The notes below the pieces were generated by a model. That model was not told where the DNA came from. It ran no database searches and was given only the letters and a program-made list of their open reading frames with translations. A program made the position numbers and the translations under genes. Shown here piece by piece: positions 1 to 8,187 of a DNA stretch of 64,000 nucleotides; position 1 is the first letter of the stretch, and the number at the start of each line of letters is the position of its first letter. Source of the stretch: Novosphingobium nitrogenifigens DSM 19370 (GTDB taxonomy: Bacteria > Pseudomonadota > Alphaproteobacteria > Sphingomonadales > Sphingomonadaceae); contig NZ_GL876926.1 of the NCBI RefSeq assembly GCF_000192575.1, positions 124,001-188,000 on the forward strand, read 5' to 3'.

Positions 1-98
1 TGCCTCGGTCGATGGGGCTTGGGATGCAAGGCCGTCGGTCATGGAGGGGGCATCGCCTCAAGCGGACGCTCTGGCAAGGGGGGCGGAGAAGACAACAA

Positions 99-129
99 TT
101 GTTCCGGGCCGGGGTTGTTCCGGGCCGGG
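99..129. repeat. 16-bp near-perfect tandem duplication
   Basis: The unit ttgttccgggccgggg at 99-114 is followed directly by a second copy at 115-129 that lacks only the last base. Replication slippage is the simple explanation. No function is evident. Confidence 0.75.
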
Positions 130-165
130 ATGATCCCCGCCCAGGCATGGCGCTGCCGCCGGTGT

Positions 166-196
166 CCCTGTCCGGCGCCGCGTACGCCGGACAGGG
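166..196. repeat. Stem-loop with 12-bp perfect arms
   Basis: ccctgtccggcg at 166-177 is the exact reverse complement of 185-196, with a 7-nt loop. No T-run follows on either strand, so it is not a standard intrinsic terminator. Confidence 0.6.
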
Positions 197-598
197 TGCG
201 TCCCGAAATAGTTTTCTCATCGCCTTGGTGCCGGCCCGCAAACCGATTGGTCTGCGGTTCCGAAACAGGACAGCATGACGTTCATCACGACTGCATCAGG
301 CCGTATTTGCGTATCGGCCCGGTACATTCTGGGTGAGCGGGTCGGGATGCGTCGCCGCATTTCCGACGGATAGCAGAAGCCAGGACCCCCCGAGCCCTTG
401 GCAACCCTCCGGAGCTATGGCCAATCCGCTTGTCGCACGTTCGTCCTTCCGCCGTTTCGGACCGGCCTTGCGCTGGTCCTTCGATTGGTGGCGAGAGACA
501 GTGAAACAGGGACTTTGCCTAAGGGCATCTCCAGACCAATGGAGATCGGATGGACTCTGTGGGGAGGTGGCTTCGGAATCTGGTGAATCCGTTTTTAA

Positions 599-649
599 GA
601 TATTGAAAAATAACCATAAAATATTGGTTATTACTTAAGTAATAATATC
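599..649. repeat. AT-rich nested palindromes
   Basis: Within a strongly AT-rich island there is an inverted repeat (aataacca 609-616 / tggttatt 625-632, 8-nt loop) and a perfect 14-bp palindrome attacttaagtaat (630-643). Outer arms gatatt (599-604) and aatatc (644-649) enclose both. It could be a regulatory site, a cruciform-forming element or a remnant. The base composition contrasts sharply with the flanks. Confidence 0.6.
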
Positions 650-698
650 CCCGAAACCGATCAAAATTCTCGGTGCATCGCAGCATGAAAGTGCCGAA

Positions 699-728
699 AC
701 CCGGGCGAACGATGTCGTTCGCCCGGGT
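699..728. repeat. 14-bp perfect inverted repeat
   Basis: acccgggcgaacga at 699-712 is mirrored exactly at 715-728 with a 2-nt loop. There is no T-run on either side. It lies 69 bp beyond the 3' end of the minus-strand glycine-zipper gene and may stabilise its transcript. Confidence 0.65.
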
Positions 729-796
729 CATGGAGCTGATGGATGAGCGAACCGGAAACTCACCGAGGGTGAATTTTGATTCGGTCTCTCAATCGG

Positions 797-1147
797 TTAG
801 CGGCAACGTACGTTGTTGCGGTCGATCGACCGCCCGAGCAGCGCGCCACCGGCTGCACCCAGGATCGTCCCGGTTGCATGGTCACCGCCGGAATCGAGTG
901 AACGGCCCACCAGGGCGCCGACGCCCGCACCGATCAGAAGGCCGGTCGTGCCGTTGCTGCGGCGGCAGTGATAGCGTCCGTCGTCCCCGCGCCAGATACG
1001 GTCGCGGGGACCGACCGGACGGTCTTCGTGGTAATCGCGACCATAGTGGTCGTGTGGATGGGCAAGGGCCACGCCGGGCGCCGTCGCCAGCATCGCGGGC
1101 AGCAACAGGGCCGGGGCCAGTCGAGTCAGCCACTTGGAATTGCGCAT
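797..1147 (-). CDS. Exported glycine-zipper (17 kDa antigen-like) protein
   Basis: A 116-residue small envelope protein. Residues 1-29 form a signal peptide ending in ALA before HPHDH. Two glycine-zipper helices follow, GLLIGAGVGALVGRS at 69-83 and GTILGAAGGALLGRS at 93-107, the pattern of the Rick_17kDa_Anti / glycine-zipper 2TM family, which inserts into or packs against the outer membrane. The N-terminal mature part is rich in His, Asp and Arg. Cys61 and Cys115 could form a disulfide. I chose the start at 1147 because AGAGGA lies seven bases upstream and the signal peptide begins there; the frame stays open further upstream. It is divergent from the PhzF-like gene. The exact role is unknown. 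Confidence 0.75.
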   Translation of the reverse strand: MRNSKWLTRLAPALLLPAMLATAPGVALAHPHDHYGRDYHEDRPVGPRDRIWRGDDGRYHCRRSNGTTGLLIGAGVGALVGRSLDSGGDHATGTILGAAGGALLGRSIDRNNVRCR

Positions 1148-1299
1148 TGTCTGGTCCTCTTTTTTTCGTCGTGCGACAATGCACTCGCCTTTGCCGCCGG
1201 GCTGACAACGGGGGCTGAACGGGCCGTTGGGATGTGGCAATGTCGCGGCGAGCGGATTTGACGGCTTGTGGTGGCGAGCGTTGCGGCTACCTTGGCGTC

Positions 1300-2139
1300 A
1301 TGCAGTTCGACCTTCTCGATGTTTTCGCTTCCGGCTCGTTGACCGGCAATCCTCTTGCGGTCGTGCGAGGCGGCGACGCGCTCGACAGTGCGCAGATGCT
1401 GGCTCTGACACGCTGGCTGGGCTTTTCGGAAACCACGTTTGTGTTGCCGCCGACCATGGATGGCGCGGATTACAGGGTGCGCATCTTCTATCCGGCGGGG
1501 GAATTGCCCTTTGCCGGGCATCCGACACTGGGAACGGCAGCAGCCTGGCTGGCGGCGGGCGGCAAGCCGGCTCGGGATGGAGTGATCGTGCAGGAATGCG
1601 GGGTCGGCCTTGTCGAGGTGCGGCAGGAGGGGGAAACCCTTGCCTTTCGCGCGCCGCCGCTGGTGCGTTCGGGGCCGCTCGATCCGGCCGACCGGGCCGA
1701 AGCGATCCGCATCGCCGGTGTCGCGGAAGCCGATGTCGTGGCCGCCGTTCATGCGAACAATGGCCCGGACTGGCATCTCCTCCATCTCGTGTCCGCCCAA
1801 GCGGTTCTCGCGGCGCGTCCGGTGCCGACGGCGCCGATCGGAACCGATGTCGGTCTCGTCGGACCTTGGGGCGAAGGGCATGAGCGCCAGTTCGAAGTCC
1901 GCGCGTTCTTTGCCGATGCCAACGGACGGTTGGTCGAGGACCCCGTCACAGGCAGTCTCAATGCCTCGGTGGCGCAATATCTGCTGGGCGCCGGATTGAC
2001 GGCGGCGCCGGGCTATCGAGCGGGGCAGGGACGCAGCATCGGTGCCGACGGTCACATTGATCTTGCCATCGACGACAGCGGGATCTGGGTCGGAGGCCGG
2101 GTGAGGATCGTGGCCCGCAATGCGACGCTTACTATTTAG
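1300..2139 (+). CDS. PhzF family phenazine-biosynthesis-like protein
   Basis: A 279-residue protein of the PhzF / diaminopimelate-epimerase-fold family (usual length about 260-300), which performs proton-shuttling isomerisations on small substrates. Visible signatures are the start MQFDLLDVFASG, the FSETTFV motif whose Glu44 matches the catalytic acid of PhzF, PFAGHPTLG at 70-78, and EDPVTGSLNAS in the C-terminal half. There are no phenazine genes nearby, so this is one of the many stand-alone family members of unknown substrate. The start at 1300 matches the family N-terminus; an in-frame ATG at 1234 would add 22 low-complexity residues. The ribosome binding site is weak. Confidence 0.85.
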   Translation: MQFDLLDVFASGSLTGNPLAVVRGGDALDSAQMLALTRWLGFSETTFVLPPTMDGADYRVRIFYPAGELPFAGHPTLGTAAAWLAAGGKPARDGVIVQECGVGLVEVRQEGETLAFRAPPLVRSGPLDPADRAEAIRIAGVAEADVVAAVHANNGPDWHLLHLVSAQAVLAARPVPTAPIGTDVGLVGPWGEGHERQFEVRAFFADANGRLVEDPVTGSLNASVAQYLLGAGLTAAPGYRAGQGRSIGADGHIDLAIDDSGIWVGGRVRIVARNATLTI

Positions 2140-2150
2140 GGACGGGCGAT

Positions 2151-3065
2151 TTAGGAGAGGTTGCCCGCCCAGATTTCGCGCCCCTCTACCGTGGTCAGGA
2201 AATTGCGGATCATGACAGCATGGTTCGACCGCAAATGCGCGAGTGCCAGTCGTGCCGTGGGAGCAGCGTCGGCGATCGTCCGATAGACGACGCCCGCCAG
2301 AGCGAGCTGGCGCATGGACAGCGGGACGATCGAGACACCCTGTTCAGCAGCGACCAGCGACAGGACCGAGGCGATCTGCGGTGCCGTTTGTCCGAGGCGC
2401 GGCTCGAACCCCACGCTGCGACAGGCGTTGATGGCTTCGTCGAACAGGGTCGGGCCGACCACGCGGGGCGTCAGGATGAACATGTCCTCGGCCAAGTCGG
2501 CGAGGCGCACGGTGCTCTCATCACCATGTGCGAGCAGGCGATGGGCAGAGGGCAGGGCCAGCACCATGGGTTCGTCGGGAAGCGGCGCCAGCTTCATGTC
2601 GGCAACGTCGATCACCCCCGGACGCATGAAGGCCACGTCGATGCTTCCGTCGCGCAGGCCATTGCCGAGCGTGGTGCTGTTTCCTTCGGTCAAAGTCAGC
2701 TCGACATCGGGATAACGGCGGCGAAAGGCGCGAAAGGCCATCGGCACCAGCGGGTTCATGGCGAGGGATCCGGTAAAGCCCACGCGCAGAACGCCGGTTT
2801 CCCCGCGTCCCGCGCGCTGGGCGGCGGCGACGGCATGGGCGACCTGGCCGGGGATGGCTTCGATCGCGGCGCGAAAGGCTGTGCCTGCTTCGGTCAGTTC
2901 GGCGCCATGAGGGACGCGGCGGAACAGCGGCATGCCGACCTCGGTTTCAAGATCGCGGATCTGCTGGCTGAGAGGGGGTTGGCCGATGCCGACGCGCGCG
3001 GCAGCCCGCGTGAAATTGCGCTCGTCGGCGACGGCGAGGAAATAGCGGATGTGGCGCAGTTCCAC
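2151..3065 (-). CDS. LysR family transcriptional regulator
   Basis: About 304 residues with the LysR layout: a winged helix-turn-helix at the N-terminus (VELRHIRYFLAVADE, then FTRAAARVGIGQPPLSQQI), followed by a periplasmic-binding-protein-like effector domain. The N-terminus resembles the BenM/CatM branch, which usually reads MELRHLRYF, so I set the start at the GTG at 3065. ATGs at 3101 and 3143 are possible but would overlap the divergent transporter promoter. It is transcribed away from the MFS gene starting at 3124; LysR proteins commonly regulate such divergent neighbours, probably from the roughly 58-bp gap. The effector is not evident. Confidence 0.88.
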   Translation of the reverse strand: MELRHIRYFLAVADERNFTRAAARVGIGQPPLSQQIRDLETEVGMPLFRRVPHGAELTEAGTAFRAAIEAIPGQVAHAVAAAQRAGRGETGVLRVGFTGSLAMNPLVPMAFRAFRRRYPDVELTLTEGNSTTLGNGLRDGSIDVAFMRPGVIDVADMKLAPLPDEPMVLALPSAHRLLAHGDESTVRLADLAEDMFILTPRVVGPTLFDEAINACRSVGFEPRLGQTAPQIASVLSLVAAEQGVSIVPLSMRQLALAGVVYRTIADAAPTARLALAHLRSNHAVMIRNFLTTVEGREIWAGNLS

Positions 3066-3123
3066 GGTATATCCAAAAGCAATTGCAAACGTGGCTTTCA
3101 TATATTGGACTTGCAGGGGGCGG

Positions 3124-4368
3124 ATGTCCACATCTGCACACATGGTCCCGCGCCCTTCTTCTTCAGCACCCGCAGCCGTGTTCGCCGGAATCGAACGGGG
3201 CAGTCCGGCCTATCGCCGGGCCAGCCTTGCGCTGTTCCTTGCCGGTTTCGCGACGTTTTCGCTGCTCTATTGCGTGCAGCCGCTCTTGCCCGAATTTGCC
3301 CGCGACTATCGGATTTCTCCGACGGCCAGCTCGATGGCGCTGTCCCTGACGACCGGCGCGCTCGCTGTATCGATCCTTGTCAGCGGGGCCGTGTCGCAAG
3401 GGTTGCCCCGACGTGGGCTGATGTTCGCCTCGATGTTGCTCGCGGGGCTGTGCAATCTTCTGGCGGCCCTTGCCCCGAACTGGTCGCTGTTGCTTGCCGC
3501 GCGGTTTTGCGAAGGGCTCGTGCTCGGCGGTGTTCCGGCCGTGGCGATGGCCTGGCTGGCAGAGGAAATCCATCCCCGCGATCTGGGCAAGGCGATGGGG
3601 CTCTATGTCGCGGGCACGGCTTTTGGCGGGATGATGGGCCGGGTCGGCATGGGGCTGCTGGTCGAATGGGAAAGCTGGCGTCTGGCGATGGCGACGCTCG
3701 GGGCGCTCGGGCTCGCCTCCGCGCTGGGGTTTGCCGTGCTCTTGCCGCCCTCGCGGCGCTTTGTGGCGGCGTCGGCACTGGGCCTCGGGCACCACGTTCG
3801 GGTCTGGTCGTCGCACTTGCGCCACCGCGACCTGCCGCGCCTGTTTGCGATCGGTTTCCTGCTCACCAGCGTTTTCGTGACCCTGTTCAACTATGCGGGC
3901 TTTCGCCTGTCGGCGCCGCCGTTCCGGCTGGGGCCGACCGCGATCAGCCTCATTTTCCTGAGCTATATTTCGGGCATGTTTGCCTCTCCCTGGGCCGGGC
4001 AACTCGCTGACCGGTTCGGGCGTCGTCGGCCGCTGACCGGATCGCTGGCGCTGATGGTGACGGGATCGCTGATCACCCTGTCGGTGTCGTTGCCTGTCGT
4101 TGCGATCGGCATCCTCCTGGTCACCATCGGCTTTTTCGGGGCCCATGCCGTCGCCAGCGGCTGGGTCGGTCGTCTTGCCGGAGATGCCAAGGGCCACGCC
4201 TCGTCGCTGTACCTCCTGTCCTATTACATGGGGTCGAGTTTCGTCGGCTCGGCAGGCGGCTGGTTCTGGCAGGCTCATGGCTGGGCCGGAGTCGTTGGCC
4301 TGACCAGCGTGCTGGCCGCTCTTGCCGTGGGTCTTGCTCTCTCGCTCGGAGGTGCGGCCCGTGGCTAA
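3124..4368 (+). CDS. MFS transporter, YnfM-like
   Basis: A 414-residue, 12-helix major facilitator of the inner membrane. After a short hydrophilic N-terminus the first helix contains the segment LYCVQPLLPEFARDY, characteristic of the YnfM/MdtL-like drug and sugar efflux branch. A cytoplasmic loop with DRFGRRRPL (MFS motif A) sits between helices in the second half. It is divergent from the LysR gene, which probably controls it. Its last 8 bases overlap the following hydrolase gene, so the two are likely co-transcribed. An alternative ATG lies at 3142. The substrate cannot be inferred. Confidence 0.85.
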   Translation: MSTSAHMVPRPSSSAPAAVFAGIERGSPAYRRASLALFLAGFATFSLLYCVQPLLPEFARDYRISPTASSMALSLTTGALAVSILVSGAVSQGLPRRGLMFASMLLAGLCNLLAALAPNWSLLLAARFCEGLVLGGVPAVAMAWLAEEIHPRDLGKAMGLYVAGTAFGGMMGRVGMGLLVEWESWRLAMATLGALGLASALGFAVLLPPSRRFVAASALGLGHHVRVWSSHLRHRDLPRLFAIGFLLTSVFVTLFNYAGFRLSAPPFRLGPTAISLIFLSYISGMFASPWAGQLADRFGRRRPLTGSLALMVTGSLITLSVSLPVVAIGILLVTIGFFGAHAVASGWVGRLAGDAKGHASSLYLLSYYMGSSFVGSAGGWFWQAHGWAGVVGLTSVLAALAVGLALSLGGAARG

Positions 4369-5056
4369 GCCGTCGTTGGTGCTCTTGCCGGGCCTGTTGT
4401 GCGATCGGGAATTGTGGCGGGCCCAGACTGCCGCGCTTGGCAGTGTCGCATCGTGTCAGGTAGCCGATCTCACGCGTGACGACACCATCGGGGCGATGGC
4501 CGAACGGGTGCTGGCTCATGCGCCTGCCCGTTTCGCGCTCGCGGCGTTGTCGATGGGGGGCTATGTCGCCTTCGAAATTCTGCGCCGGGCGCCGGAACGG
4601 GTGGAGCGGCTTGCCTTGCTGGCGACCTGCGCCGCACCCGACAGTGACGAGCGTGCACGGCAAAGGCGCAGCGCCATGGCGACTTTGGAAATGGGCCGCT
4701 TCAAGGGAGTTACGGGGCGGATGCTGCCGCAGCTTGTCCATGCCGGGCATGTCCACGGGGCGGTCGGCGAAGTGGTGCAGGCGATGGCCGCTCGCGTCGG
4801 TGCCGAGGCATTTTTGCGACAGCAGCAGGCCATCCTGCGTCGTCCCGACAGCCGTTCCATCTTGCCCTCCATCGTGATGCCGACAGTGATCGGTGTCGGG
4901 GACGATGACCGGCTTACCCCGCCATCCGAAGCGGAAGAGCTTCATCGCGGCATTGCCGGAGCGCACTTTCACCTCTTTGCACGATGCGGTCATTTGCCGC
5001 CGCTCGAATGTCCGGATGAGACCACTGCGCTGTTGCGTCATTGGCTTCAGCCTTGA
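4361..5056 (+). CDS. Alpha/beta hydrolase
   Basis: A 231-residue alpha/beta-hydrolase-fold enzyme. Residues 6-12 (LVLLPGL) form the oxyanion strand-turn. The nucleophile elbow is ALSMGGY with Ser64, the acid is likely in GVGDDDRLTPP, and the catalytic His is in CGHLPPLE near residue 214. I chose the GTG at 4361 because a GGAGG lies just upstream inside the end of the transporter gene and the overlap is 8 bp. Starting at the hydrolase fold rather than at 4322 also removes a non-homologous tail. The substrate is unknown; co-expression with the exporter suggests a shared pathway (inference). Confidence 0.85.
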   Translation: MAKPSLVLLPGLLCDRELWRAQTAALGSVASCQVADLTRDDTIGAMAERVLAHAPARFALAALSMGGYVAFEILRRAPERVERLALLATCAAPDSDERARQRRSAMATLEMGRFKGVTGRMLPQLVHAGHVHGAVGEVVQAMAARVGAEAFLRQQQAILRRPDSRSILPSIVMPTVIGVGDDDRLTPPSEAEELHRGIAGAHFHLFARCGHLPPLECPDETTALLRHWLQP

Positions 5057-5071
5057 TGGAGCGATAAATCG

Positions 5072-5437
5072 ATGACCGAATTGAACGATGCCGACTTGCG
5101 TCTTGCCACTTATGGCACGCTCGCGCCCGGGCGGCCCAATGCGCATCAGCTTGCCGATCTTGGCGGGACTTGGGCCACCGGGGTCGTTCGTGGACGCCTG
5201 ATTGCGCAAGGCTGGGGCGCCGATCTTGGCTTTCCGGGGATGGTGCCGGACGAGGACGGCGAAGAAATCGCCGTCCATCTGTTTTACTCATCCGAGCTTC
5301 CGGCGCATTGGCCCCGGCTCGATGCCTTCGAAGGCGAAGGATATCGTCGCGTGCCGGTGCAGGTCCTGACCGAGCAGGGTTTGGTCTGGGCCAGTATCTA
5401 CGCGCTGGCCGCCGGTCAGTTGCCGCAGGCCGAATAG
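5072..5437 (+). CDS. Gamma-glutamylcyclotransferase-like (AIG2-like) protein
   Basis: A 121-residue single-domain protein of the GGCT/AIG2-like cyclotransferase fold. It has the substrate-binding loop YGTLAPG at 14-20 and LDAFEGEGYRRV at 83-94, where Glu87 is the likely catalytic acid/base. Enzymes of this fold release 5-oxoproline from gamma-glutamyl amines, but small bacterial members are mostly uncharacterised. It follows the hydrolase by 15 bp on the same strand and is probably the last gene of that unit. Its 3' end overlaps the convergent 99-residue gene by 22 bp. Confidence 0.82.
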   Translation: MTELNDADLRLATYGTLAPGRPNAHQLADLGGTWATGVVRGRLIAQGWGADLGFPGMVPDEDGEEIAVHLFYSSELPAHWPRLDAFEGEGYRRVPVQVLTEQGLVWASIYALAAGQLPQAE

Positions 5438-5715
5438 TCGCCCGACTGGCAGGCCGAGACGGCGCGCCGCCAATTGGCCATGTCGTGTTCGTATTGCTGG
5501 CGGCTGCGGACATAGGCGTCGTTTTGTGCGGCATAGCGGGCATCGCGTTCGCGAACGTGGGCGCTCTCGCGCAGATTGAGGCGCCGGATGATCTCGTGGT
5601 CGCGGGCGCGGGCCCGGGCGCTGCGCATGGTCGGGTCGTGCGGGTCGTCTGCCATGGCAATCGTGGGCACGGCAGCAGTCATGATGGCTGCGCAAAGCAG
5701 CGTGGCGATCCTCAT
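5416..5715 (-). CDS. Small exported protein of unknown function
   Basis: A 99-residue protein with a clear signal peptide (MRIATLLCAAIMTAAVPTIAMA, then DDPHD). The mature part is highly charged, rich in Arg, Asp, Glu and Tyr, and probably helical (RERDARYAAQNDAYVRSR), ending in ACQSGDYSACGN with two cysteines. I do not recognise a family, although short Arg/Tyr-rich periplasmic proteins of this style are common in sphingomonads. It is convergent with the cyclotransferase-like gene, with a 22-bp overlap of the 3' ends. Confidence 0.7.
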   Translation of the reverse strand: MRIATLLCAAIMTAAVPTIAMADDPHDPTMRSARARARDHEIIRRLNLRESAHVRERDARYAAQNDAYVRSRQQYEHDMANWRRAVSACQSGDYSACGN

Positions 5716-5841
5716 GTCGGTCTACGGTCCTTCCTGTATGGCATTCCCGTTTATCAACGGGATGGAAGAGGCCGCAAATCCGATGCGACGGACCGTGACC
5801 GCCTCGTCGTGGAAGCGGTGCGGTCCGTCGCTTGGTGTTTG

Positions 5842-5985
5842 ATTGGAATTCCGGCGTTGCCGGAATTCCAATGAGCGGCACCGGCCCTCTCCCCCACCCG
5901 ACCACCCATAGGGTATTATCGTTGGGTGGTCGGGTGGGGGAGAGGGCCGGTGCCGTCTTCAAAATTCGCCCGGCAGCGAATTTTG
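5842..5985. repeat. Cluster of three perfect stem-loops, one with 33-bp arms
   Basis: Three perfect inverted repeats follow each other. The first has 14-bp arms (5842-5855 / 5859-5872) and a 3-nt loop. The second has 33-bp arms (5876-5908 / 5923-5955) and a 14-nt loop tagggtattatcgt. The third has 10-bp arms (5960-5969 / 5976-5985) and a 6-nt loop. They lie between the 3' end of rlmN and the 5' end of the 99-residue gene, so all would be transcribed at the end of rlmN. The long middle stem is far beyond a normal terminator and lacks a following T-run. Confidence 0.9.
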
Positions 5986-6004
5986 TATCAGACTCTTTTG
6001 GGAT

Positions 6005-7270
6005 TTATCCCAGCGCCGCCTGCTTTTCTTCGGCGAGGCGGTCGAGTTCGGCGCGGGTCTTGCGCTCGGCCGCAGTCTTGAGCTGACCGCAGGCGGCATC
6101 GATGTCACGGCCGCGCGGAGTGCGCACGGGTGCCGAGATGCCTGCTTCGAACACGATGTCGGAAAACCGCTTGATCCGTTCGGGCGTCGAACATTCGTAA
6201 GGCGCGCCGGGCCAGGGATTGAACGGGATCAGGTTGACCTTTGCCGGAAGCTTGTACTTGCGGATCAGGCGGACCAGTTCGCGCGCGTCCTCGTCGCTGT
6301 CGTTCTTGTCCTTCAGCATGACGTATTCGAACGTGATGCGACGGGCGTTGGAAGCGCCCGGATAGGCTGCGCAAGCCGACAGCAGTTCTTCGAGCCCGTA
6401 CTTGCGGTTGATCGGCACGATCTCGTCGCGCACTTCCTTGGTCACCGCATGGAGCGACACGGCGAGATTGACGCCGATCTCGTCGCCACAACGATCCATC
6501 ATCGGCACGACGCCGCTGGTCGAAAGGGTGATGCGGCGCTTCGACAGGGCAAGGCCGTCGCCGTCCATCACGATCTTGAGCGCGTCGCGCACATTGTCGA
6601 AGTTATAAAGCGGCTCGCCCATGCCCATCATGACGATATTGGTGAGCAGACGTCCGTCGGCGGTATAGGCCTGTGCGCCTTCGGGATCGTCCTCGGGGTC
6701 TTCGTCGAGCCCGGCCATCGTCCCGCCGCCCTTGGGCCATTCGCCCAGAGCGTCACGCGCCAGCATGACCTGCCCGACGATTTCGCCCGGCGTCAGATTG
6801 CGGACCAGACGCATCGTCCCGGTGTGGCAGAAACGGCAATTGAGCGTGCAGCCGACCTGGCTCGACACGCACAGCGTGCCCCGGTCCGCGTCGGGAATGA
6901 ACACCATTTCGAAATCGTGGTTGTCCGCCGTGCGCAAAAGCCACTTGCGGGTGCCGTCGCTCGACGCCTGTGCGGTCACGATCGAAGGACGGTCGATGAC
7001 GAAGCGTTCGCTCAGCCACGGGCGCATCGTCTTGGCGATGTCGGTCATCGCGTCGAAATCGGTGACGCCGCGATGGTAGATCCAGTGGAACACCTGTTTC
7101 GCGCGCAGTTTGGCGGCGCGGGCGTCGAGTCCGGCAGTGGCGAAAAGCTCGGTGATCGCCTTGCGCGGCAAGCCGACAAGGTCGATCCGCCCATCTTCGC
7201 GCGGGGTTACATCACGGGGAACGGGCACCGGGTCCACATGGCCCGGGATCGGCATCAACGGTGTCGGCAT
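6005..7270 (-). CDS. rlmN: 23S rRNA (adenine-2503-C2) / tRNA methyltransferase RlmN
   Basis: A radical-SAM methyltransferase of about 421 residues that methylates A2503 of 23S rRNA and A37 of some tRNAs. The cluster-binding CTLNCRFC places Cys141, Cys145 and Cys148. Cys134 (TLCVSSQVG) and Cys394 (DAACGQLK) match the two extra catalytic cysteines that carry the methyl intermediate. Family landmarks [13 protein letters not shown] and LAVSLHA are present. I chose the start at 7270 ([16 protein letters not shown]) because it matches sphingomonad orthologues from memory; the frame extends to 7447. It is divergent from the outer-membrane barrel gene and is followed by the stem-loop cluster. Confidence 0.93.
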   Translation of the reverse strand: MPTPLMPIPGHVDPVPVPRDVTPREDGRIDLVGLPRKAITELFATAGLDARAAKLRAKQVFHWIYHRGVTDFDAMTDIAKTMRPWLSERFVIDRPSIVTAQASSDGTRKWLLRTADNHDFEMVFIPDADRGTLCVSSQVGCTLNCRFCHTGTMRLVRNLTPGEIVGQVMLARDALGEWPKGGGTMAGLDEDPEDDPEGAQAYTADGRLLTNIVMMGMGEPLYNFDNVRDALKIVMDGDGLALSKRRITLSTSGVVPMMDRCGDEIGVNLAVSLHAVTKEVRDEIVPINRKYGLEELLSACAAYPGASNARRITFEYVMLKDKNDSDEDARELVRLIRKYKLPAKVNLIPFNPWPGAPYECSTPERIKRFSDIVFEAGISAPVRTPRGRDIDAACGQLKTAAERKTRAELDRLAEEKQAALG

Positions 7271-7401
7271 TGCCCGTATATAAGGCCTGCCGTCCATATT
7301 CGCAAATCCGCAAGATGCGACCGGGGGCGAGGTCATCCGGCCCCCGAATTTGGGGCGTTTGTAATACATTGTCTCAAATCGGCTTTCCCCCCTGTCCCGG
7401 C

Positions 7402-7427
7402 GGAAGGGAGCGCCTCGCACATTCGTT
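7402..7427 (+). promoter_or_regulatory. Possible EcfG-type promoter (weak)
   Basis: GGAAG, 17 nt, then CGTT, ending about 40 bp before the outer-membrane barrel start. The -35 element differs by one base from the GGAAC consensus of alphaproteobacterial general-stress sigma factors. It gains weight only because the paralogous barrel gene at 57364 has a perfect match in the same place. Confidence 0.3.
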
Positions 7428-7467
7428 GTCCTGTCCGACAGGGGCACGCGAGGCGATGGAGAAGTCG

Positions 7468-8181
7468 ATGAAGAAGTTTCAGGCCGCGATGGTTTGCGGG
7501 GGAATGCTGGCCATTGCGACCCCGGCCTTCGCCCAGAGCGGGTACTATTTCGAGGACGACGAAGAGCAGATCGACGAGAAGACCTGGCCGGCGCTGGGCT
7601 TTGGCGGCGGACATATCGAGGCGATCGTCGGGTTCGACCACATGACCGGGCACAGCCTGAAAGATATCGATTCCACGGCGAATTTCTTCAATTCGGCCAA
7701 CGGCGTCGCGTACGGCGGCGGTATCGGTTACGACTACACGCTCAATCCCACCATGGTTCTGGGCGCCGAATTCGACGTGACCGGCAGCACCGCCGACTGG
7801 AAAAACCCCAACGTATCGAGCACGTTCAACATGACGCGGATGCGCGTGGGGCGTGACATCTTCCTTGGTGGGCGTTTCGGGTTCCTGCTCAATCCCAAGA
7901 ACCTGTTCTATGTGAAAGCAGGCTTTGCCAATACGCAGTTCAGCATCACCGGAGAGAACACCGGTGAAACGCTTCACTATGATTCCAACTCAAGCGGCCT
8001 GCGCTTTGGTTTCGGCGTGCAGCATCGCCTGACGAAGAAGACTTATGCCAAGATCGAGTACGATTATTCGCACTATGGCAGCGGTCAGTTCAACTACAAG
8101 GGCACGACGCCTGATGCCAGCTACTTCGCGCTGAAGAATGACCGTCACCAGTTGATGGCGAGCATCGGCTTCAAGTTCTGA
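7468..8181 (+). CDS. Outer-membrane beta-barrel protein (porin family)
   Basis: A 237-residue exported protein. A signal peptide ([12 protein letters not shown] to AFA) precedes an acidic N-terminus (YYFEDDEEQ), then alternating aromatic and polar strands typical of an 8-10-stranded OmpX/OprF-like barrel, ending in ASIGFKF with a C-terminal Phe as BamA-targeted barrels have. The GFGVQH...KTYAKIEY segment reappears in the 161-residue barrel at 57364-57849. I prefer the ATG at 7468 (GGAGAAG just upstream) over the one at 7456. It ends 6 bp before the convergent IalB-like gene, with no terminator between. Confidence 0.78.
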   Translation: MKKFQAAMVCGGMLAIATPAFAQSGYYFEDDEEQIDEKTWPALGFGGGHIEAIVGFDHMTGHSLKDIDSTANFFNSANGVAYGGGIGYDYTLNPTMVLGAEFDVTGSTADWKNPNVSSTFNMTRMRVGRDIFLGGRFGFLLNPKNLFYVKAGFANTQFSITGENTGETLHYDSNSSGLRFGFGVQHRLTKKTYAKIEYDYSHYGSGQFNYKGTTPDASYFALKNDRHQLMASIGFKF

Positions 8182-8187
8182 TCGAAA

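Larger units (their letters stand above)
1..796. other. Non-coding or unassigned left end
   Basis: I see no convincing gene here. The open frames are short, rich in Arg, Gly and Pro, lack ribosome binding sites and resemble no family I know. The stretch holds a 16-bp sequence tandemly repeated almost twice (99-129), a stem with 12-bp perfect arms (166-177 / 185-196), an AT-rich palindromic island (599-649) and a 14-bp perfect inverted repeat with a 2-nt loop (699-728). It could contain the promoter of a gene beyond the edge or an unannotated RNA; nothing decides this. Confidence 0.5.

Noticed and set aside
12..638. Short open frames at the left edge as genes
   Set aside because: Overlapping frames of low complexity, no start signals, no recognisable homology.
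699..728. Inverted repeat read as an intrinsic terminator
   Set aside because: No T-run on either strand; kept only as a repeat.
2220..4010. Plus-strand open frame across the LysR gene and into the MFS gene (596 codons)
   Set aside because: It crosses two real genes in other frames and shows no domain.
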